19,645 nt of DNA from Oscillospiraceae bacterium (GTDB lineage Bacteria > Bacillota > Clostridia > Oscillospirales > UBA929), in contig JAISVO010000144.1 in NCBI GenBank assembly GCA_031271525.1, positions 1 to 19,645 of the forward strand. Reading direction: 5' to 3'. How positions within the stretch are numbered: the stretch's first letter is position 1; each line of letters starts with the position of its first letter. The position numbers and the translations under genes were made by a program. The notes beneath the pieces were generated by a model. That model ran no database searches and was not told where the DNA came from. It saw nothing but the letters and a program-made list of their open reading frames with translations. Of this stretch, positions 6,684-12,681 are shown piece by piece.

Positions 6684-8071
6684 CTGTACCGCTTCTTCCC
6701 GCGGTAGTTGTACGAACGCCGTCTGCGCCGCCTCCGCACGTTGAGGACGATGGTGACGACGACATAAAGGATCAATAGCGCGACAAACCCCAGCGCCGCC
6801 CAGAGGATCCAGCGGAGGGAACCGGCTTCGCTGTTTTCCGCTGTGGGGGTGCCGAATACTTTGTCGATGAAGTCGGTGACGTTGTCCTGCGTCGCCTGAA
6901 TGTTGTCTCGCTCGACGCTGAGCGCCGCCATCAGCGGGATGGTACCGTAGTCGTGCCCTTCGTACGAGAGCCGAAGTTCGCCCAGAAGGTCCCCCTTGAC
7001 GACAGGGGCTTGTACCCCTTCTGGGTGATAGACCGTGACGCTCCGCTCGATGTCCGCGATATCGAGGTGGTTGGGCAGCAGTGTTTCGACTCCTCGGGCC
7101 GGAACCAGATTCACCGTATCCTGCCGCAGTCCCTGCAGCACTTTGACGCTTGTCAGCGGATTCTTTTGGTTTAGGATATTCCGGACGGAGAAGTTGTCGA
7201 ACCCCCAGTTGAAGAGGTCCCGGGTTTCGGTAAAGCTGCGGATCAGGTTGGTGTCCTCATCCACCGTAGCGCCCAGCACCACCGACACCAGCATCTTCCC
7301 GTCCCGTTCGGCGCAGGAGACTAGGCAGTGTCCGGCGGCGTTGGTGTTCCCCGTCTTGATCCCCCTTGCCTCGGGGTAAATGTAGTCTGGGAAGCGGCGG
7401 CGGGTGATCAGGTTGTTCGTTGTGATTAGCTGCCGGCCTTCGGGGTTTAGGTTGGTTGGGTCGGTGTCGTGGATCTCGGTATGCGCCATCTCCATCACCG
7501 TTTGGTTGTTCATGCATTCCCGTGCCATCAGGTAGATGTCGTACGCCGTTGTGATGTGGTTCGGGTCGGGCAGCCCGTGGGTGTTGGTGTATACTGTGTT
7601 CTCGCAGCCCAGTTTCTTGAGACGCTCCGCGAGGGTCTCCAAAAAACTGTCTACCGACCCGGATACATGCCGGGCGATTACGTTGCAGGCGGCGTTGTCG
7701 CTGGCCACCATCGCGCAGTAGAGCAAGTCGTTCAGGGTCATCTCCTCCCCCACCTTCAAGGGCGGATTGACCGAGGAGCTTCCTTCCACGATGTCGAAGT
7801 AGTCGCTCTCCTCAATTGTCACGAGCTCTTCAAGAGCGCCGTGCTCGACGCCCAGTAGAACTGTCATGATCTTGGTAATGCTCGCCGGTTCGCGGGGAGT
7901 GTCGATGTTATGTTGGTAGAGGATCTCGCCGGTTTCGGGGTAGACCAAAATCGCGGCGGCGGAGCGCACGTCAACCTTGGGCAGTTCGCTGTACGTATTG
8001 GCGGCCACCCCCGGCGGGATGAGAAGGATTAGTGCTACGAGGATCCACAAGGATCGTTTTTTTATCTCCAT
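6680..8071 (-). CDS. dacF: D-alanyl-D-alanine carboxypeptidase (PBP5/DacF-like)
   Basis: A 463-residue exported serine carboxypeptidase that trims the terminal D-Ala of peptidoglycan stem peptides. A signal peptide covers about residues 1-24 (cleavage near GVAA). Active-site motifs are present: SITK (Ser64, Lys67), SDN (Ser124) and KTG (239-241). A PBP5 C-terminal beta domain follows at about 320-410, then a hydrophobic helix (LRWILWAALGFVALLILYVV) and a run of seven arginines, so the protein is anchored by a full membrane span. The ATG at 8069-8071 is chosen because it starts the signal peptide; AAGGAG lies 12 bases upstream, a long spacing. An extension to 8242 would run through the promoter. 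dacA is an equally fair name. Confidence 0.92.
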   Translation of the reverse strand: MEIKKRSLWILVALILLIPPGVAANTYSELPKVDVRSAAAILVYPETGEILYQHNIDTPREPASITKIMTVLLGVEHGALEELVTIEESDYFDIVEGSSSVNPPLKVGEEMTLNDLLYCAMVASDNAACNVIARHVSGSVDSFLETLAERLKKLGCENTVYTNTHGLPDPNHITTAYDIYLMARECMNNQTVMEMAHTEIHDTDPTNLNPEGRQLITTNNLITRRRFPDYIYPEARGIKTGNTNAAGHCLVSCAERDGKMLVSVVLGATVDEDTNLIRSFTETRDLFNWGFDNFSVRNILNQKNPLTSVKVLQGLRQDTVNLVPARGVETLLPNHLDIADIERSVTVYHPEGVQAPVVKGDLLGELRLSYEGHDYGTIPLMAALSVERDNIQATQDNVTDFIDKVFGTPTAENSEAGSLRWILWAALGFVALLILYVVVTIVLNVRRRRRRRSYNYRGKKRYR

Positions 8072-8107
8072 AGGTCTAGGAAACTCCTTTGGGTTGTGGT
8101 AAGCTAT

Positions 8108-8136
8108 AGTATAACACAAAACCGAAAGGTTGTGAA
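8108..8136 (-). promoter_or_regulatory. Promoter of the dacF-tsaE-tsaB-rodA operon
   Basis: On the minus strand TTCACA (complement of 8131-8136) and TATACT (complement of 8108-8113) are separated by exactly 17 bases and lie 37 bases before the dacF ATG. It is the only convincing promoter seen for this four-gene unit and overlaps the leader of the divergent comEA-like gene, so the two units may compete. Confidence 0.7.
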
Positions 8137-8141
8137 CCCCG

Positions 8142-8504
8142 ATGAAAAAAGGGATGTTTCTGCTCACGGCCGTGACGGCGCTCCTGCTGGGGTTCTTAAT
8201 CGCCCTCATCATACGCCGGGCTGAAGCTCCGGGGACGTTCACGGTCTACGGGCGGCGGGAGACGGTGCTTCCCGAGCCGGTTTACACCGAGTGGGATCGG
8301 GGGAAGATGGATATAAACACCGCGAGCGAAACCGAGCTGACCGACCTCCCTGAGATCGGTCCAGCGCTTGCCGGCCGGATTGTCAGCTACCGGGAGGAAA
8401 ATGGGCCGTTTGAGGCTCCGGAAGGGTTACTGGAGGTCAGTGGGATTGGTGAGAAGACGCTTGCGGCGCTGCTGCCTTACATAACGGTTGCCGAAGGAGA
8501 TTGA
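8142..8504 (+). CDS. ComEA-like helix-hairpin-helix protein
   Basis: A 120-residue protein with an N-terminal membrane anchor (about residues 4-24) and a C-terminal DNA-binding region with two helix-hairpin-helix motifs: DINTASETELTDLPEIGPAL and LEVSGIGEKTLAALLPYI. ComEA binds double-stranded DNA outside the membrane during transformation. This copy is short and lacks the SLBB domain of full-length Firmicutes ComEA, leaving only about 40 residues between membrane and HhH. ComEB and ComEC are not adjacent; the two-component genes follow after 6 bases, and the ribosome binding site of the regulator lies inside this gene's last codons. A DNA uptake role is therefore inference. Confidence 0.75.
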   Translation: MKKGMFLLTAVTALLLGFLIALIIRRAEAPGTFTVYGRRETVLPEPVYTEWDRGKMDINTASETELTDLPEIGPALAGRIVSYREENGPFEAPEGLLEVSGIGEKTLAALLPYITVAEGD

Positions 8505-8510
8505 AAAGGC

Positions 8511-9197
8511 ATGAAAATTCTGGTTGTGGACGATGAGAAAACCCTAGTGAAGGGAATCAAGTTTAACTTAGAGCACGAAGGGTATGAGGTTGAGACCGCA
8601 GAGGACGGCGAGGAGGCGGTGGAAGCCGCCCGGCAGGGCGCGTTCGATCTGATTGTGATGGATCTGATGATGCCTAGGATCGACGGGCTGGAGGCCTGCC
8701 GCAGGATCCGAGAGTTCTCCGGTGTGCCGGTGATCATGCTGACCGCCCGGACCGAGGACACTGACAAGCTGATTGGTTTCGAATACGGCGCGGACGACTA
8801 CCTGACAAAGCCCTTCAACATCCTCGAACTGAAGGCGAGGATCCGCGCTATCCTCCGTCGGGCCGCTCCACCCCCGACCGCCGCCGCGAACAGGTTCGAG
8901 GAGGTTACCTTGGGACGGATCACCCTGAACACGGCGCAGCGGAGTGCCGTCGCGGGCGGGGTTGCGGCCGACCTGACCGCCAAGGAATTTGACCTGATGG
9001 AGCTTCTGATGCGGAACCGGGGGCGGGTCTACAGCCGGGAGAGCCTGTTGAACCTTGTTTGGGGCTACGAATACCCCGGCGACATCCGCACGGTGGACGT
9101 GCATGTCCGCCGCCTGCGGGAAAAACTGGAGCAAAATCCGGCGAAACCCGAGATCCTGCTGACCAAATGGGGGGTAGGTTATTATTGTAAAGCCTGA
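8511..9197 (+). CDS. OmpR/PhoB family response regulator
   Basis: A 228-residue two-component regulator. The receiver domain (1-117) has the acidic pair Asp7 and Asp8, phosphoacceptor Asp51 in VMDLMMP, Thr78 in MLTAR and Lys100 in LTKPF. The winged-helix DNA-binding domain (about 128-226) ends with VRRLREKLEQ and the WGVGYYC strand. AAGGAGA at 8494-8500 is 10 bases before the ATG. It overlaps the downstream histidine kinase, its evident partner. The closest general types are PhoP, WalR and ResD; the sequence does not settle which stimulus is handled. Confidence 0.93.
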   Translation: MKILVVDDEKTLVKGIKFNLEHEGYEVETAEDGEEAVEAARQGAFDLIVMDLMMPRIDGLEACRRIREFSGVPVIMLTARTEDTDKLIGFEYGADDYLTKPFNILELKARIRAILRRAAPPPTAAANRFEEVTLGRITLNTAQRSAVAGGVAADLTAKEFDLMELLMRNRGRVYSRESLLNLVWGYEYPGDIRTVDVHVRRLREKLEQNPAKPEILLTKWGVGYYCKA

Positions 9198-10629
9198 AAG
9201 CAAGCGGCTTTATATCGGACGCAAGACCGGCCCCTTCAGCCGGTATCAGCTAAAGATCGCGCTGTCCTACCTCGGGTTCCTCGCCCTGATGCTGGTTTTG
9301 CTCAACACTTACCCGGTGTGGATCTCACAAAACGTGATCTTCTCCCACATCCGCACGACGATGATGGAGCGGGCCTCGCTGATCACGACGACCTTGCAGG
9401 ATCAGGACATCACCGAGGAGAGCGTCCGGAGGGTGATGGACAGCTTGGATGACCAGCCGCAATATCGCACGGTGGTCTGCGACCACACCGGAATGGCTGT
9501 CTACGACAGCCTGTCCGCTGGCGCGGTCGTCGGGCGGTACACCATCATCCCGGAACTGACCGGCGCGCTGCTGGCGGGGGACGTGTTTCGCTCCGTTTAC
9601 AGCGGCGCGGCGTTCGACTCCCGATACGCCATGCCGATTTTTTCGCGCGGCGAGGTGTCGGGGGCATTGTATTTGGGCCAATACGACTCGGCGCAGGGGT
9701 TGATTTTAGCCGGTCTGCAATCGAATATGCTGATGGCGTCGATTATCATCTTCTTTGCCGTCTTGGTCTTTTCCCTTGTCATCTCGATGGCACTCTCCCG
9801 ACGCATATCGGGGATCTTGCGGGGAATCCGCGCCGCTCATGGCGGGGATTACGGCTACACCCTCCCGGTACGCGGGAGGGATGAGCTGACCGAGGTGTCC
9901 GGGCAGCTCAACCGGCTGTTCGCCCTGCTGCAAAAGACCGAGGGACTGCGGCAACAATTTGTGTCCAACGCGTCTCATGAGCTTCGTACCCCCCTCGCGG
10001 CGGTGCGTCTGCTTGCCGACTCGATCCTCGGGACGCCCGACATGCCGGAGGAGACGGTGCGCGAATTTGTCGCCGACATCGGCGAAGAGACTGACCGCCT
10101 CAGCCGGATGACCGAGAAGTTGATGCTCCTCTCCCGGCTGGATACCCAGCCGGGGGCAGCGGCGGTCACCGACGCGACGCCTGTGATCCGGCGGGCCGCG
10201 CGGATGCTGGAGCCGTTGGCGCGGGGCGTTGGCGTGGAGCTGCGGTGCGAATTGAGCGAAGGGTGTCTTGTCGGTTGCTCCGAGGACGACCTCTATCAAA
10301 TATTGTTCAATCTGATGGATAATGCCGTGAAGTACAATAAGCCGGGCGGCGGCGTGACGGTGCTGTCCTTTGTTCGGGAGTCGGTTGTGACGCTCGTCGT
10401 CGCCGACACCGGCTCGGGGATCCCGGAGAGCGACCTGCCCTTTATCTTCGACCGTTTCTACCGTGTGGACAAAGCCCGGAGCCGCGCCGCCGGCGGCGCG
10501 GGGCTGGGACTGTCCATCGTCGCGCAGACGGTGACCCGGATCGGCGGTCAGGTGAGCGCCGAGAGCGGTCCGGGCGAGGGGTCCCGCTTCACGGTCCGTT
10601 TCCCGCTGGCGAAAGGCGGTGCGCCATGA
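9184..10629 (+). CDS. Sensor histidine kinase, partner of the upstream regulator
   Basis: About 481 residues: a first membrane helix near 25-44, an extracellular PAS/Cache-like sensor (about 45-180), a second membrane helix at 182-204, HAMP, a HisKA domain with the phospho-histidine in SNASHELRTPLAA (His265 in this numbering) and an HATPase_c domain with DNAVKYN, DTGSGIP and AGLGLSIV. The first ATG is at 9289, but that would begin in the middle of the first membrane helix. The frame is open from 9178 and encodes a basic juxtamembrane segment plus the missing half of the helix. It has no ATG, GTG or TTG, so ATT at 9184 (or 9181), behind GGGGGGTAGG, is the suggested start. The 5' end is uncertain; the rest is firm. 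Confidence 0.85.
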   Translation: MVKPESKRLYIGRKTGPFSRYQLKIALSYLGFLALMLVLLNTYPVWISQNVIFSHIRTTMMERASLITTTLQDQDITEESVRRVMDSLDDQPQYRTVVCDHTGMAVYDSLSAGAVVGRYTIIPELTGALLAGDVFRSVYSGAAFDSRYAMPIFSRGEVSGALYLGQYDSAQGLILAGLQSNMLMASIIIFFAVLVFSLVISMALSRRISGILRGIRAAHGGDYGYTLPVRGRDELTEVSGQLNRLFALLQKTEGLRQQFVSNASHELRTPLAAVRLLADSILGTPDMPEETVREFVADIGEETDRLSRMTEKLMLLSRLDTQPGAAAVTDATPVIRRAARMLEPLARGVGVELRCELSEGCLVGCSEDDLYQILFNLMDNAVKYNKPGGGVTVLSFVRESVVTLVVADTGSGIPESDLPFIFDRFYRVDKARSRAAGGAGLGLSIVAQTVTRIGGQVSAESGPGEGSRFTVRFPLAKGGAP

Positions 10630-11492
10630 AAAAGGCTGTGCTCTTCATTCTTAGCTGTTTGTTGTTCATTGTTTATTGCTTCGGCTGTGCCGAACAGACG
10701 CCCACGCCCGGTATTCCCGTGACGGTCCATACCTTGGCGGGATCTGAGGACCGATTCCCCCTGCGGGAGGAGATTCGTATCTGTCCGGAAGGGGAGGACC
10801 CGTTACGGTTCGCCCTCGGCGAATTATCCGAATTGTTCCCAAATGGCTTGGACGCGGACGGCGCGGCTTTGCAGGACGGCATCTTGCGGATCGCGTTTGC
10901 CGGGGAGACGGACAAGCTGGTTGGGTTGCCCCTCACCTTGGCGCGCGCCTGCGTCGTGTTGACCCTGACCGGGCTGGACGGCGTTGATGAGGTGCTGCTG
11001 GCTTCCGGCGGGCAGGAACAGCTTTTCCGGGCGGATGACTTCGTCCTCGGGTCCCTCGTCCTGACCGATACCGAGCAGAACGTCACCCTCTACTTCGCGG
11101 ACATCGGCGGGGAGTGTACGGCGGCGGAAACCCGTACCTTGATCGTGCAGGAGACCGATACGGTGGAGCGCTACCTAAACTACATTCTTGAGGAGCTGAT
11201 CGCGGGACCCCAGCGGTCCGGCCTCCTCCCGGTTTTCCCCGAAGGTACGAAGCTGCTCTCGGTCATCGTTAGCGGTAGGGACTGCATCGTAAACCTCTCC
11301 CGGGACTTCCTGACCCTCCGGGAGGACGGATCGCCCGCCCTGACACTCACTTGTCTCTACCGTTCGGTTACGGCGCAGGAGGGGATCGAATCCCTTACCC
11401 TCTGGATCGACGGACAGCCGCAAAACATCTACTTTGGGTTGGATACCTCCGAACCCCTGACCGATGAGAATACGGCATGGCTGCTGCCTTGA
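10626..11492 (+). CDS. GerMN domain lipoprotein
   Basis: A 288-residue secreted protein with a type II-like signal: the hydrophobic stretch at 4-18 ends at FG-Cys21, which would be the lipidated residue. The C-terminal part (about 152-275) is a GerMN domain, with NVTLYFAD, the ERYLNYILEELIAGP helix, FPEGTKLLSVIV and CIVNLSRDF. A degenerate copy of the same fold seems to occupy about 32-130 (PLRFALGELSELFP helix, then CVVLTLTGLDGVDEV). The ATG overlaps the kinase stop (ATGA), so it is coupled to the two-component genes. GerMN proteins occur in spore germination (GerM) and, in Actinobacteria, as LpqB next to the MtrAB system. Here a role at the kinase's extracellular face is inferred from context only. 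Confidence 0.8.
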   Translation: MKKAVLFILSCLLFIVYCFGCAEQTPTPGIPVTVHTLAGSEDRFPLREEIRICPEGEDPLRFALGELSELFPNGLDADGAALQDGILRIAFAGETDKLVGLPLTLARACVVLTLTGLDGVDEVLLASGGQEQLFRADDFVLGSLVLTDTEQNVTLYFADIGGECTAAETRTLIVQETDTVERYLNYILEELIAGPQRSGLLPVFPEGTKLLSVIVSGRDCIVNLSRDFLTLREDGSPALTLTCLYRSVTAQEGIESLTLWIDGQPQNIYFGLDTSEPLTDENTAWLLP

Positions 11493-11500
11493 AATTTCCC

Positions 11501-11528
11501 TTGCATTTTCAACCGAATGTGGTAGAAT
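11501..11528 (+). promoter_or_regulatory. Promoter of the ferredoxin gene
   Basis: TTGCAT (11501-11506) and TAGAAT (11523-11528) are separated by 16 bases, right after the end of the GerMN gene and 44 bases before the ferredoxin ATG. Confidence 0.55.
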
Positions 11529-11572
11529 GGTTTCGTGAAAACCCGATATTACAAAGAGGAGGAACCAATATC

Positions 11573-11740
11573 ATGGCGTATAAGATCAACGACAGCTGCA
11601 TCAGCTGCGGCACTTGCGAGGGCGAATGCCCGGTGGAAGCCATCTCGGCGGGCGACAGCCAGTTTGTCATCGACGCCGACAGCTGCATTGATTGCGGCGC
11701 GTGCTCGGCGGTCTGCCCCGTTTCGGCGATAGAGGCTTAA
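11573..11740 (+). CDS. 2[4Fe-4S] ferredoxin
   Basis: A 55-residue bacterial-type ferredoxin carrying two cubane clusters for low-potential electron transfer in the cytosol. Both cluster motifs are complete: CISCGTCEGECP and CIDCGACSAVCP, giving eight cysteines in the CxxCxxCxxxCP pattern, with the two halves related by internal duplication. Length and composition are those of clostridial ferredoxins. The ATG follows AGAGGAGG at 11555-11562 with a spacing of about 10. It has its own promoter upstream and a terminator-like hairpin downstream, so it can be expressed alone. It supports an anaerobic lifestyle. Confidence 0.95.
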   Translation: MAYKINDSCISCGTCEGECPVEAISAGDSQFVIDADSCIDCGACSAVCPVSAIEA

Positions 11741-11757
11741 TTCAACAAACCAATGCG

Positions 11758-11781
11758 GGGACGCCGATGTGGCGTCCCTTT
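11758..11781 (+). terminator. Terminator or attenuator after the ferredoxin gene
   Basis: GGGACGCC (11758-11765) and GGCGTCCC (11771-11778) form a perfect 8 bp stem with a 5-base loop, followed by TTTGTTG. The ribosome binding site of rsmI starts 6 bases later, so incomplete termination here would set how much rsmI is read from the ferredoxin promoter. Confidence 0.65.
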
Positions 11782-11801
11782 GTTGTAGGAGGTGACACCC
11801 C

Positions 11802-12638
11802 GTGCCACTCTATATTGTCGGTACGCCGCTGGGGAATTTGGGCGACTTTTCGCCGAGGGCTGTCGAGGCCCTCAAAGACAGCGACTTCATCGCGGCGGAG
11901 GACACCCGGGTCACCCGGAAGCTTTTGAGCCGGTTCGATATCCGCACCCCGCTGGTCAGTTACCGCGAGCACAACCGGATGGCGAGCGGCGCGGAGTTGA
12001 TCGGACGGCTCGAAGCGGGGCAGTCGGGATGTCTCGTGACCGATGCGGGGATGCCGGTTATCAGCGACCCGGGGTTTGAGCTGGTCGCGGCGTGCGCCAA
12101 ACGGGGGATCGAGGTGCTGGCGGTGCCCGGGCCTTGTGCGGTATCGGCCGCCGTGGCGCTCAGCGGGCTTCCCGCCGGACGGTTTTGTTTCGAAGGGTTC
12201 TTGTCGGTCGGGGGACGGAGCCGCCGGGAGCATCTGGCGTCCCTCGTGACTGAGCGGCGGGCGATGGTCTTTTACGAGGCACCGCATAAGCTGGTCTATA
12301 CCCTCCGCGACTTGCTGGCGGCGCTGGGTGACCGCCGGGTGTCGGTGTCCCGGGAGATCACCAAGCTGCATGAACAGACACTGCGCGGCACCCTCTCCGA
12401 GATGCTCGCCCTCTTCGGGCAGGCGCCGCCCCGAGGGGAAATCACGCTGGTGGTCGAGGGCGCGCCGCCGCCCGAGGTCCCGTCCGCTGAGGTCGCGCTG
12501 ACCGACGCGCTCCGTTTCCTCGCGGAAGGAGCGACCCTGCGGGACGCCGCGCGGAAGAGCGCCGAGCTGCACGGAGTTTCTCGCCGGGAAGTCTATGAAT
12601 TGCTGTTAAAGTCCGGACACAAAACGTACGATGAATAA
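11802..12638 (+). CDS. rsmI: 16S rRNA (cytidine1402-2'-O)-methyltransferase RsmI
   Basis: A 278-residue SAM-dependent methyltransferase of the tetrapyrrole methylase fold; RsmI 2'-O-methylates C1402 in the ribosomal decoding centre. Conserved blocks in order are LYIVGTPLGNLGD (3-15), AAEDTR (31-36), SYREHN, VTDAGMPVISDPG, VPGPCA, SGLPAGRFCFEGFL and FYEAPHKL. The GTG start at 11802 has a near-perfect AGGAGGTGA at 11787-11795, spaced 6 bases. It follows the ferredoxin after a hairpin. A possible sigma-28-type promoter for the next gene lies inside its last codons. Confidence 0.95.
   Translation: MPLYIVGTPLGNLGDFSPRAVEALKDSDFIAAEDTRVTRKLLSRFDIRTPLVSYREHNRMASGAELIGRLEAGQSGCLVTDAGMPVISDPGFELVAACAKRGIEVLAVPGPCAVSAAVALSGLPAGRFCFEGFLSVGGRSRREHLASLVTERRAMVFYEAPHKLVYTLRDLLAALGDRRVSVSREITKLHEQTLRGTLSEMLALFGQAPPRGEITLVVEGAPPPEVPSAEVALTDALRFLAEGATLRDAARKSAELHGVSRREVYELLLKSGHKTYDE
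12607..12634 (+). promoter_or_regulatory. Possible sigma-28-type promoter before the exported repeat protein
   Basis: TAAA (12607-12610) is followed after 16 bases by TACGATGA (12627-12634). The sigma-D/FliA consensus is TAAA, about 15 bases, GCCGATAT; the CGAT core and spacing agree, the outer bases do not. It sits 47 bases before the ATG of the exported protein, inside the end of rsmI. Confidence 0.3.
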
Positions 12639-12681
12639 TACGGATTGGTAGCACTATTTTCTTTCGGGAGGAAGTACGATA

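Noticed and set aside
8082..8115. Divergent plus-strand promoter for the comEA-like gene
   Set aside because: TATAGT and TATAAC could serve as -10 boxes, but no acceptable -35 hexamer stands at 15 to 18 bases, so I did not list it.
8072..8242. 57-codon N-terminal extension of the DacF-like protein
   Set aside because: It would run through the operon promoter and the start of the comEA-like gene and put a non-signal sequence before an obvious signal peptide.
9706..10299. 197-codon minus-strand open frame inside the histidine kinase
   Set aside because: The plus-strand frame contains all kinase motifs, so this is its complement shadow.
11742..12572. 276-codon open frame on the minus strand opposite rsmI
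   Set aside because: It lies wholly antisense to a clearly recognised gene, has an Arg/Pro-rich low-complexity composition and matches no family; such frames are expected in G+C-rich coding DNA.
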